Assembly (NCBI GenBank): GCA_902617465.1
Contig: CACMWO010000005.1
Span: forward strand, 1 to 38,985
Length of the DNA: 38,985 nt
From: an uncultured Alphaproteobacteria bacterium
GTDB taxonomy: Bacteria; Pseudomonadota; Alphaproteobacteria; HIMB59
Reading direction: 5' to 3'
Within the stretch, counting starts at the first letter, position 1, and every line of letters begins with the position of its first letter. Position numbers and translations under genes: made by a program. Below the pieces are notes generated by a model, which saw only the letters and a list, made by a program, of their open reading frames with translations, searched no databases and was not told the DNA's origin. Below are positions 8,303 through 16,209 of the stretch, piece after piece.

Positions 8303-8785
8303 TTGTCGTTTCTTTTAAAAAGAATTTTAATATTTGTTATTGGTCTTGCAGCAATAATAATTTCTCTTCTGTATTTTTTAAACCCTAATAAAAAGGAAAG
8401 CAACAATATAGAAATAACTAATATCGAAATTGACGAAAAATTAATTAGTCAAATTAACTTAGGTAAATCTCTTTATGTGACTCATTGCGCGTCATGTCAT
8501 GGAGATAATTTACAAGGTCAACCCAACTGGAGTACAAAAAAAGATAAAGATGGTCATAACCTCTCCCCACCCTTAAATGGAACAGGTCATACATGGCATC
8601 ACAGTCAAGAACAGCTCTTTAATATTATTAGGTATGGATTTAAAATTTATAATGAAAACTACGATGGTAAAATGCAAGGTAACGACAAATTAAATGATGA
8701 TGACATATGGTCTATTTTAGCTTACATGAAATCTGTTTGGCCTGAGTCAATACAGAAAAAATACGATACCATAACTAAACATTAA
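8303..8785 (+). CDS. Membrane-anchored c-type cytochrome
   Basis: This 160-residue protein has one N-terminal hydrophobic segment (about 7-26), either an uncleaved anchor or a signal. A class I cytochrome c domain follows, with haem motif CASCH (62-66) and a likely Met ligand M124 in GKMQG. The two-His segment HTWHH is notable. It starts at TTG, five bases after the csoR stop, and is probably co-transcribed. Its linkage to CsoR suggests a function in copper stress or in electron transfer to a copper oxidase, which is inference. The C-terminus KYDTITKH ends 180 bases before the next gene. Confidence 0.85.
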   Translation: MSFLLKRILIFVIGLAAIIISLLYFLNPNKKESNNIEITNIEIDEKLISQINLGKSLYVTHCASCHGDNLQGQPNWSTKKDKDGHNLSPPLNGTGHTWHHSQEQLFNIIRYGFKIYNENYDGKMQGNDKLNDDDIWSILAYMKSVWPESIQKKYDTITKH

Positions 8786-8965
8786 TTTTTAACATAGCTA
8801 AACGATTAAATACCCCTAAAAAGTAAATTTAATAAGATTAAAGGTTGATAATATTGATCTTTTGATATCAATAAATTGCATGTTGTTTGGGCTTTTAATG
8901 TGTTTGAAATCATTCTCATTTTGTTAAATTCAATCACACATATTTTTTATAGGAGGAGGATTTCT
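8786..8965 (+). promoter_or_regulatory. Leader/promoter region of the agl operon
   Basis: These 180 bases lie between the cytochrome gene and aglE and are the only obvious place for the operon promoter. Three TTGAT words occur 8-9 bases apart from about 8845, ending in the perfect palindrome TTGATATCAA (8862-8871), a possible repressor site. An upstream in-frame ATG at about 8879 is not the real start, because no signal peptide would result. The segment ends in the strong ribosome binding site at 8951-8960. Confidence 0.4.
8951..8960 (+). promoter_or_regulatory. Strong ribosome binding site deciding the aglE start
   Basis: AGGAGGAGGA lies five bases before the ATG at 8966. This fixes the start there and excludes the longer in-frame alternative from 8876. 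Confidence 0.85.
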
Positions 8966-10276
8966 ATGAAATTAATAAAAACACTAACGGCTTTGATAGC
9001 TATTTCTCTATTTGGAGCAAGCTACGCAAATGCCGGTTCTCACGCATATACAGGCCCTGACCTGTCGGGAGAAAAATTAACAATCTTTGGTCCATGGTTG
9101 GCGCCACAAGATGATGATTTCAGGGATGTCATATCAATTTTTGAAGCAGCAACAGGAGCATCCGTTGAGTATGGTGGTTCTGATGAATTTGAATCAATTA
9201 TTAATATTGACTGTCAAGCAGGTAGTCCAGCAGATATAGCTGTATTCCCTCAACCAGGATTAGCAGCAAATATCGCAGCTACAGGTTGCTTATCTCCATT
9301 AGGAGACGACGTTAAACAAATGGTTCTAGACAATTATGCTGCAGGACAATCTTGGGTAGATCTTACAACATATAAAGATCCAGTTGGATTTGACAAATTC
9401 TACGGGGTCTTTTATAGAGTGAATGTTAAGAGCTTAGTTTGGTATTCACCAGATAACTTTGAGGACAACGGTTATGAAATACCAGAAACTATGGAGGATT
9501 TATTAGCATTAGCTGATCAAATGGTAAGTGATGGTAATACTCCTTTCTGTATAGGTTTAGGTTCTGGTGGTGCTACTGGATGGCCAGCCACAGACTGGAT
9601 GGAAGACATTATGTTGAGAACACACTCACCAAACACTTATGATCAGTGGGTTTCAAATGAAATGAAGTTCAATGATCAAAGAGTTATTGATGCTATGGAT
9701 TTCTTTGGATCAATTGCATTAAATGACTCATATGTTAACGGTGGTACAAAAGCTGTTGCAACGACTGACTTCCGAGACTCTCCAAACGGATTATTTACTT
9801 CTCCTGCGGAGTGCATGATGCATAGACAAGCTAGTTTTATTCCAGCATTTTTTCCAGAGGGAGCAGAAGCTGGTGTGGATTATGATTTCTTTTACTTTCC
9901 ACCATTTGCATCTCAAGACCTAGGTAAGCCTGTTTTAGGTGCTGGGACTTTAATGGCCCCAACTAATGACAGACCAATTACTACCGAATTCATGAAGTTC
10001 TTACTTCACCCTGAAGCTAACGAAAGATTCATGGAAAAAGGTGGTTTCTTGACACCTCATAAGTATGTTGATACTAGCAAATACTCTAGTGATACATTTA
10101 GAGGTCTTCATGAAATCCTAATGAATGCAACAACTTTCAGGTTTGACGGATCAGACTTAATGCCTGGTTGGGTTGGCGCAGGTTCTTTCTGGACAGGTAT
10201 GGTTGATTACACCAATGGTAAATCAGCCAAAGATGTCGCAGACGAGATACAAGCTAGCTGGGAAGCTGGTCAATAA
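8966..10276 (+). CDS. aglE: Alpha-glucoside-type ABC transporter substrate-binding protein
   Basis: This 436-residue exported binding protein has a clear signal peptide (MKLIK, hydrophobic core, cleavage after ANA near residue 23). The body belongs to the extracellular solute-binding family 1, with the AglE-like opening LTIFGPWLAPQDDDF and later PECMMHRQASF and MPGWVGAG. Together with the AglF- and AglG-like permeases it forms the rhizobial alpha-glucoside importer type, which is known to take up sucrose, maltose and trehalose. The hydrolases here (GH4, GH1, GH42) differ from the classical GH13 AglA, so the true ligand may be another glycoside. A hairpin follows the stop before the permease gene. 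Confidence 0.88.
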   Translation: MKLIKTLTALIAISLFGASYANAGSHAYTGPDLSGEKLTIFGPWLAPQDDDFRDVISIFEAATGASVEYGGSDEFESIINIDCQAGSPADIAVFPQPGLAANIAATGCLSPLGDDVKQMVLDNYAAGQSWVDLTTYKDPVGFDKFYGVFYRVNVKSLVWYSPDNFEDNGYEIPETMEDLLALADQMVSDGNTPFCIGLGSGGATGWPATDWMEDIMLRTHSPNTYDQWVSNEMKFNDQRVIDAMDFFGSIALNDSYVNGGTKAVATTDFRDSPNGLFTSPAECMMHRQASFIPAFFPEGAEAGVDYDFFYFPPFASQDLGKPVLGAGTLMAPTNDRPITTEFMKFLLHPEANERFMEKGGFLTPHKYVDTSKYSSDTFRGLHEILMNATTFRFDGSDLMPGWVGAGSFWTGMVDYTNGKSAKDVADEIQASWEAGQ

Positions 10277-10295
10277 AAAAAAGTAATTTTCTTAT

Positions 10296-10324
10296 CTAAG
10301 GGCGAATAGTATATTTGCCCTTAG
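10296..10324 (+). terminator. Intercistronic hairpin between aglE and aglF
   Basis: CTAAGGGCGAA pairs with TTTGCCCTTAG (11 bp, one G-U) around a 7-base loop, between the aglE stop and the aglF start. The bases after it (AGTTTCTC) lack a proper U-run, so full termination is unlikely. The position matches the malE-malF type of hairpin that protects binding-protein mRNA. Confidence 0.72.
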
Positions 10325-10345
10325 AGTTTCTCATAAAAAAACTTA

Positions 10346-11329
10346 ATGAGCATATTTTCTTTAGCACTAACTGTTCTTATTGGTGTACTTGTTTTTGTAG
10401 CTTTTTTTCACTTTTCAAACTTTTTACTTGATTACTTTCAATTAAAAACGCCAAAAAAAATTGCTTGGGAAAACTCTATAAGGGTTGTCATATTTATTGG
10501 TCCTGCATTTATAGTCTTATTCGTCTTTATAATTTATCCTGTATTTGAAACTATCAGGTTAAGTTTTTACGACAAGTTAGGAGATAATTTTGTAGGGTTG
10601 TATAACTACGCTTGGGCAATCAAGGATCCTGATTTTAAAAGAAGTATTATTAATAATTTAGGTTGGTTGATAGTTGTGCCAACACTTAGTACATTTTTTG
10701 GTTTAGTTATCGCAAATTTAGCAGATAGAATTTGGTGGGGATCAATTGCTAAATCAATAATATTTATGCCTATGGCAATTTCATTTGTTGGTGCGGGAGT
10801 TATTTGGAAGTTTATGTATGATTATAGAGGGCCAGGCGACCAACAAATTGGCCTTCTCAATGCTATTGCAGTCGCATTGGGTTTTGAACCTCAAGCTTGG
10901 TTGACAATACCAATTTGGAATAATTTTTTTTTAATGGCAATAATGATATGGATACAAACTGGTCTTGCCTTGGTCATTTTTAGTGCTGCACTTCGTACAA
11001 TACCTAAAGAAACCTTAGATGCAGCTAGGATAGATGGTGCTAGCGAGCTTAAAATTTTTTGGAAGATTATAATCCCATATCTTGAACAAACAATCTTAGT
11101 AATTTGGACCATAATCACACTCTTAGTCTTGAAAGTATTTGACATAATCTATGCCATGACCAACGGTCAATGGCAAACAGAAGTGCTAGCAAACTTAATG
11201 TATGACTGGATGTTCAGAGGTGGTGGGGACACTGGTAGAGGAAGTGTTCTGGCCTTTTGTATATTAATAGGTGTTATTCCAATATTAGCATGGAACTTGT
11301 ACAGGCATAAGCAAGACCAAAAAGTATGA
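10346..11329 (+). CDS. aglF: Sugar ABC transporter permease, AglF type
   Basis: This 327-residue inner-membrane protein has about seven hydrophobic segments: one near the N-terminus, then the MalF-like core beginning around residue 45. The ATPase-contact loop ETLDAARIDGASELKIFWKIIIP follows the EAA consensus. The ending FDIIYAMTNGQW is typical of the MalF/UgpA side of CUT1 importers. Its stop overlaps the aglG start by four bases (ATGA), so the two permeases are translationally coupled. It would pair with AglG and the ATPase at 15176-16207. Confidence 0.88.
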   Translation: MSIFSLALTVLIGVLVFVAFFHFSNFLLDYFQLKTPKKIAWENSIRVVIFIGPAFIVLFVFIIYPVFETIRLSFYDKLGDNFVGLYNYAWAIKDPDFKRSIINNLGWLIVVPTLSTFFGLVIANLADRIWWGSIAKSIIFMPMAISFVGAGVIWKFMYDYRGPGDQQIGLLNAIAVALGFEPQAWLTIPIWNNFFLMAIMIWIQTGLALVIFSAALRTIPKETLDAARIDGASELKIFWKIIIPYLEQTILVIWTIITLLVLKVFDIIYAMTNGQWQTEVLANLMYDWMFRGGGDTGRGSVLAFCILIGVIPILAWNLYRHKQDQKV

Positions 11330-12465
11330 AAAAAATAAGATTATCATCACTTTTCTCACAATTATTATTGCTAATTTTTGTTATTGCATGGATAGCTCCA
11401 ACTTTTGGACTATTTATTAGTTCTCTAAGAGATAAAGATGTTCTTGCAATTAGTGGATGGTGGACCTCTTTTACTACGACAGAAGTGAATGAAATATATC
11501 GAACTGAAGGAAAAGATGCTCAAGTCAAAGAGGGAGACTACTATTTTATTAAAAGTAATTTATTTGGTGAAGATAAAGGAAAAGAAATATTTCGATTTGG
11601 TGTTACATCAAAAAATATTGATGAATATCAAGTAGGTGAGTCTGCATTATTTAAAGATGGAACAGAAATTACAGTATTGGAAAATGGTGACTATATATGG
11701 AAATCACAAGAAGAATTTAAAAAGAAGAAAGGTAAAAGGGTATTTGTATCAGCTAAAAGCCCTCCAAGTTTTACTTTAGATAATTATAAGGAGGTTTTAT
11801 TTAAAGAGGGTTTAGGACAAGCTTTTCTTAACACTTTTGCCGTTGCGCTACCATCAACCTTGATACCATTAATTATTTGTTCTTTTTTTGCCTATGCCCT
11901 TACTTGGATGAAGTTTTATGGTCGTGATATTTTACTAGCAACAATAATCGCATCTCTTGTTGTTCCATTACAGATGTCATTAATACCTATTCTTACTATT
12001 TATAATGACTTTGGTGCTTTATTTGGAGTTGCTGCAAAATCATATCCTGGTATTTGGATGGCTCACACAGGCTTTGGTTTAGCATCTACTACATTTTTAT
12101 TATGGAATTTTTTAAAGTCTCTTCCACAAGAAATGATGGAAGCAGCAAAAGTCGACGGTGCGACTCATTATGATACCTTTATTAAGATTGTTGTACCTTT
12201 ATCTATTCCTGCTTTTGCATCTATTTTTATTCTTCAATTTTTATGGGTTTGGAATGATCTACTAGTTGGTTTAGTATTTCTAGATAAACATCCTAGTGAA
12301 ATTATTTTAACTGCAAAATTAAAAGAATTACTTGGTTCTAGAGGAGAGAATTGGGAAATACTCACAACAGGTGCATTTGTTTCAATGACAGTGCCTTTAT
12401 TTATTTTCTTTTCTCTTCAAAGATACTTTATAAGAGGATTGGTGGCAGGATCTATCAAAGGATGA
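11326..12465 (+). CDS. aglG: Sugar ABC transporter permease, AglG type
   Basis: This 379-residue permease has a first membrane helix (about 10-32), then a long hydrophilic insertion of roughly 120 residues that should lie in the periplasm, and then the MalG-like core. The insertion is what separates AglG from the shorter 280-residue MalG family and supports the assignment. The EAA loop reads EMMEAAKVDGATHYDTFIKIVVP, and WVWNDLLVGLVF follows. The stop overlaps the next gene's start by four bases (ATGA). Confidence 0.87.
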   Translation: MKKIRLSSLFSQLLLLIFVIAWIAPTFGLFISSLRDKDVLAISGWWTSFTTTEVNEIYRTEGKDAQVKEGDYYFIKSNLFGEDKGKEIFRFGVTSKNIDEYQVGESALFKDGTEITVLENGDYIWKSQEEFKKKKGKRVFVSAKSPPSFTLDNYKEVLFKEGLGQAFLNTFAVALPSTLIPLIICSFFAYALTWMKFYGRDILLATIIASLVVPLQMSLIPILTIYNDFGALFGVAAKSYPGIWMAHTGFGLASTTFLLWNFLKSLPQEMMEAAKVDGATHYDTFIKIVVPLSIPAFASIFILQFLWVWNDLLVGLVFLDKHPSEIILTAKLKELLGSRGENWEILTTGAFVSMTVPLFIFFSLQRYFIRGLVAGSIKG

Positions 12466-13778
12466 GTAATAGAATAGTAATTATTGGTGCAGGAAGTACA
12501 AACTTTGGTCTGGGTATTGTTGGTGATTTTTTTAAATCCAAAATTTTATCCGGCTCAACTTTAGTACTTCATGATATCAATCCTGGAACGCTTAAAAATA
12601 CCTATGAAATTGCACTCTCTTACAAAGAAAAACTTGGTGTAAACTTTAATATTGAGTCAACAACTTCACGATCTGATGCACTAAAAAAGGCTGATTTTTG
12701 TTTAATATCAATTGAAGTCGGTAATAGATTTGAACTGTGGGAACAAGATTGGAAAGTGCCACTGCAATACGGCATCAAGCAAGTTTATGGAGAAAATGGA
12801 GGCGCTGGTGGATTATTTCATGCAATGCGTCAAGTTCCAGCAATAATCAAAATATGTGAAGATATTGAAAAAATTTGCCCCGAGGCCTTTGTGTTTAGTT
12901 ACTCAAATCCTATGCAAAGAATTTGCCATGCATTAAATAATCGTTTCCCAAATTTAAGAATTACTGGGTTGTGTCATGAGATTGCTTCAATGACTCGCCA
13001 GCTCCCTTCACTAATGGAAACTAATTTAGATAATATTGAATTTGAAGCGGGCGGTTTAAATCATTTAAGCATTTTACTAAGTGCCAAATATAAAGACTCT
13101 GGTAAGGATGGATATCCTTCTATTAATAAAAACTTTGATAATTATTATTCTGATTTGGTTAATGATCATGAAGGGTTTTTTTCAAATGCTGGTGCTGAGA
13201 GAGGTTTATTTTTTGAATTATTTAAAAGATATGGTTACCTCCCAATTACAACAGATAGTCATTTAGGAGAATATATACCTTGGGCCTATAGCGTAGTAGA
13301 TCATGATGGAATTTTAGACTTTTATGATAAATATAAAAAAAGGTGTTTGGCTTTTTTTTCTAATGACGGTTATGAAAAATTTTTTGATATGAGCCATCCT
13401 GAACCTCACGAAAGAGCTATACCTATTATAGAGAGTATTGTTGAAGACTTAAATATGCTAGAGCATGCTGTAAATATAAGAAACAATAATTTTATTGATT
13501 GTCTTCCAAATGATATTGTAGTTGAAGTACCAGCAATAATTAATAAAACTGGCATACACGGAATTAAATTAGAAAACTATCCCAACTCTTTTGGCTCTCT
13601 TCTTAATTCACAAGTTGGCACAATACAATTAACAACAAAGGCTATATTAAATGAGTCAAAACAAACAGCTATTCATGCTCTTTTAGCTGATCCGCTCGTT
13701 GAAAATCCAAACTCAGCTAGTTCTCTAGTAGATACAATGATAGAATTTCAAAAAGATTATTTAGGATACTTAAAATAA
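12462..13778 (+). CDS. GH4 family NAD/Mn-dependent glycosidase
   Basis: This 438-residue cytoplasmic GH4 enzyme has the N-terminal Rossmann motif GAGSTNFG (9-16), the substrate-loop asparagine N149 in SNPM, and the metal ligands C171 (GLCHE) and H201 (GLNHL). GH4 enzymes oxidise C3 of the sugar transiently with bound NAD and accept alpha- or beta-glycosides. The ATG at 12462 overlaps the aglG stop; an ORF extended upstream to 12351 is only an in-frame run through aglG. It is clearly different from the MelA-type GH4 at 24827-26155, so a different glycoside is likely. The substrate cannot be told from sequence alone. Confidence 0.85.
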   Translation: MSNRIVIIGAGSTNFGLGIVGDFFKSKILSGSTLVLHDINPGTLKNTYEIALSYKEKLGVNFNIESTTSRSDALKKADFCLISIEVGNRFELWEQDWKVPLQYGIKQVYGENGGAGGLFHAMRQVPAIIKICEDIEKICPEAFVFSYSNPMQRICHALNNRFPNLRITGLCHEIASMTRQLPSLMETNLDNIEFEAGGLNHLSILLSAKYKDSGKDGYPSINKNFDNYYSDLVNDHEGFFSNAGAERGLFFELFKRYGYLPITTDSHLGEYIPWAYSVVDHDGILDFYDKYKKRCLAFFSNDGYEKFFDMSHPEPHERAIPIIESIVEDLNMLEHAVNIRNNNFIDCLPNDIVVEVPAIINKTGIHGIKLENYPNSFGSLLNSQVGTIQLTTKAILNESKQTAIHALLADPLVENPNSASSLVDTMIEFQKDYLGYLK

Positions 13779-13783
13779 CATAA

Positions 13784-15112
13784 TTGGATAATTTCTCTTT
13801 TTTAAAGGATTTTCCTTCTAGTTTTATCTTTGGCACTGCAACTTCATCTTATCAAATTGAGGGAAATCAATATGGTGGTTGTGGCAAATCTATATGGGAT
13901 GATTTTGCTAAAAGAAAATTAAATGGGATAGATGGCTTAAATGCTTGTAATCATTATGAATATTTTGAAGAAGATATAAAACTGATTAAAGATCTTGGGT
14001 TTAGGGCTTATCGATTTTCATTTTCATGGCCGAGACTATATCCTGAAAACAATCGAGAATTAAACAATGAAGGTGTTGATTTTTATCACAGACTTTTAGA
14101 TAAAATTTTAGAAAATGGCTTAGAGCCTTTTCCTACACTTTACCATTGGGATTTGCCAATTCGTTTTTCACACATTGAGGGTTGGGAAAACAGAGATACT
14201 TGTAAGCATTTTGCTGATTTTTCTTATTTTATATCAAAACAATATGGTGACTTGTTTAAAAAGATTGCAACCATTAACGAGCCTTGGTGTGTTTCGTGGC
14301 TTAGCCATTATTTAGGTGAACATGCACCAGGTAAAAAAAATATTAAATCTGCTACAACTACTATGCACAATATTTTGTTAGCACATGGTTGGTCTGTTGA
14401 GGCTTTAAGAGTGAATAAGTCTCATGAAATAGGAATTGTATTAAACAACCAGTATGCAGAACCCTTAGATCAACAAGATGAAAATATAAATGCAACAAAA
14501 TTATTTGATAGTATTCACAATAGATGGTTTTCTGATGCTATTTTTAAAGGAAAATATCCAGAGTTAGCCTTAAGTGTTTTGGAGAAGCACTTACCCGAAA
14601 ACTATGAAAATGATTTAAAAAAAATATCTTGTGGCCTTAATTGGATCGGTTTGAATTACTACACAAGATCGATTATAAAATTTGAGAAGTCTGAAGATAA
14701 TATTAATTATAAAACACTAAGAGGGTCTCTAAAAAAAACTGATATGGACTGGGAATTTTTTCCTAAAGGATTAAGTTATTTTATAAAAAGAATAAACAAT
14801 GAATATGATAATAAAATTCCAATATATATTACTGAAAATGGAATGGCTAATAATGATAAATTGGACTCAAATGGAGAGGTTAATGACTCAGATAGAATAG
14901 AATTTTTTAATTTGCATTTGAGGGAAATTTTAAATTGTATAAATGAGGGATTACCTGTTATGGGATATTTTGCTTGGTCTCTACTTGACAATTACGAGTG
15001 GGCTTTTGGCTATTCAAAAAGATTTGGTTTAGTCTATGTAGATTTTGATAGTTATAAAAGAGTTCCAAAAAAATCCTATTACGAATTTTCAAAAAACTTG
15101 CTTCAAGTTTAA
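13784..15112 (+). CDS. GH1 family beta-glucosidase/beta-galactosidase
   Basis: This 442-residue TIM-barrel glycosidase has the standard opening FIFGTATSSYQIEG (14-27), the acid/base E166 in TINEP and the nucleophile E351 in ITENG, close to the usual GH1 length of about 450. With no signal peptide it should act in the cytoplasm on imported beta-linked disaccharides or aryl/alkyl glucosides. It begins at TTG, five bases after the GH4 stop. I accept that start because the family normally begins 10-12 residues before the FxFG motif. The sugar (glucose, galactose or fucose) is not determined. Confidence 0.9.
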   Translation: MDNFSFLKDFPSSFIFGTATSSYQIEGNQYGGCGKSIWDDFAKRKLNGIDGLNACNHYEYFEEDIKLIKDLGFRAYRFSFSWPRLYPENNRELNNEGVDFYHRLLDKILENGLEPFPTLYHWDLPIRFSHIEGWENRDTCKHFADFSYFISKQYGDLFKKIATINEPWCVSWLSHYLGEHAPGKKNIKSATTTMHNILLAHGWSVEALRVNKSHEIGIVLNNQYAEPLDQQDENINATKLFDSIHNRWFSDAIFKGKYPELALSVLEKHLPENYENDLKKISCGLNWIGLNYYTRSIIKFEKSEDNINYKTLRGSLKKTDMDWEFFPKGLSYFIKRINNEYDNKIPIYITENGMANNDKLDSNGEVNDSDRIEFFNLHLREILNCINEGLPVMGYFAWSLLDNYEWAFGYSKRFGLVYVDFDSYKRVPKKSYYEFSKNLLQV

Positions 15113-15132
15113 TGACTAAACCTATAGTCATT
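15111..15132 (+). terminator. A/T-rich hairpin after the GH1 gene
   Basis: AATGACTA and TAGTCATT form an 8-bp stem with a 6-base loop directly at the GH1 stop codon, followed by GTTTTATATT. It resembles a weak intrinsic terminator or attenuator, so the downstream ATPase and GH42 genes may be expressed at a lower level. Confidence 0.5.
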
Positions 15133-15175
15133 GTTTTATATTAATGCAAAAAAATGCTAAAGTTTTCAACGTATA

Positions 15176-16207
15176 ATGGCTAATGTAACTCTTAGAAATA
15201 TAAGAAAAAACTATGATAAAACTGAGGTAATTCATGGTGTAGATCTTGATATAAACTCTGGGGAATTCATAGTTTTTGTTGGACCATCAGGTTGTGGGAA
15301 GTCCACGCTCCTTAGAATGATAGCCGGCCTAGAGGATATTACAGAAGGTGAAATATCAATAGGTGGAGAGATTGTAAATAAAATCATTGCAGCAGAGAGA
15401 GGTGTTGCGATGGTTTTTCAATCTTATGCATTGTACCCTCACATGACAGTTTTTGATAATATGGCATTTGCTCTTAAACAGGCTAAAACTCCGGTCGATG
15501 AAATACAAAGAAGAGTTAAAGAGGCAGCTAAAATTTTACAAATTGAAAATTTATTTGAAAGGCTTCCAAAGCAACTATCAGGTGGGCAGAGACAGCGTGT
15601 GGCAATTGGTAGAGCTATTGTAAGAGACCCAAAAGTTTTTTTATTTGATGAGCCTTTATCTAATTTAGATGCAGCACTTCGAGTTCAAACAAGAATTGAA
15701 ATAGCTAAACTTCATAATCAGTTAACTGCTACGATGATATATGTTACTCATGATCAAGTTGAAGCAATGACTCTAGCAGATAGAATTGTTGTTATAAATC
15801 AGGGTATCATTGAACAAGTTGGAACCCCAGTTGAACTTTATAATTCTCCAAAAAACCAATTTGTAGCTGAATTTATTGGTTCCCCTAAAATGAATATGAT
15901 TAATTTACAAGATAAACAAAGTCTAAATTTAAAAAATCTTAACGTTCCAAGTGAAGCTAGCAAAATAGGAATAAGACCTGAACATATTAGTTTAGCAAAT
16001 AATGACTCTCATAAACTTAGAGGCACTGTCAGACATATAGAAAATTTAGGTGAACACTTATTGTGTTATGTCAATCTTGAAATGAATAGTGAGATCACAG
16101 CTAAACTTGACGTAAATAGCAATATCAGCGTTAATGAAATTATTAATTTAAATTGGCATCAAGATCATCAACACTTTTTTGACTCTATGGGTTTTTCGAT
16201 AAACTAA
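15176..16207 (+). CDS. aglK: CUT1 sugar ABC transporter ATPase (MalK/MsmK/AglK type)
   Basis: This 343-residue ATPase has Walker [10 protein letters not shown] (36-44), the Q-loop [10 protein letters not shown], signature LSGGQ (134-138), Walker [14 protein letters not shown] (155-167) and H-loop THD (191-193). After about residue 235 comes the MalK-like regulatory OB/TOBE part beginning IGSPKMNM. It is somewhat shorter than the 360-370 residues of typical MalK. It is the only CUT1-type ATPase visible in the window, while two complete CUT1 permease pairs and part of a third are present. It may therefore power both the agl and the galactoside importers, as MsmK does in streptococci. Confidence 0.9.
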   Translation: MANVTLRNIRKNYDKTEVIHGVDLDINSGEFIVFVGPSGCGKSTLLRMIAGLEDITEGEISIGGEIVNKIIAAERGVAMVFQSYALYPHMTVFDNMAFALKQAKTPVDEIQRRVKEAAKILQIENLFERLPKQLSGGQRQRVAIGRAIVRDPKVFLFDEPLSNLDAALRVQTRIEIAKLHNQLTATMIYVTHDQVEAMTLADRIVVINQGIIEQVGTPVELYNSPKNQFVAEFIGSPKMNMINLQDKQSLNLKNLNVPSEASKIGIRPEHISLANNDSHKLRGTVRHIENLGEHLLCYVNLEMNSEITAKLDVNSNISVNEIINLNWHQDHQHFFDSMGFSIN

Positions 16208-16209
16208 TA

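Noticed and set aside
8845-8871. Three TTGAT words and the TTGATATCAA palindrome as a firm operator
   Set aside because: Short A/T-rich palindromes are common by chance in this composition; kept only as a low-confidence note in the leader entry.
8876-8965. In-frame N-terminal extension of aglE
   Set aside because: The added 30 residues precede a perfect ribosome binding site and an intact signal peptide, so they are leader sequence.
12351-12461. N-terminal extension of the GH4 gene into aglG
   Set aside because: The Rossmann motif begins at once after the ATG at 12462, which overlaps the aglG stop in the usual ATGA form.
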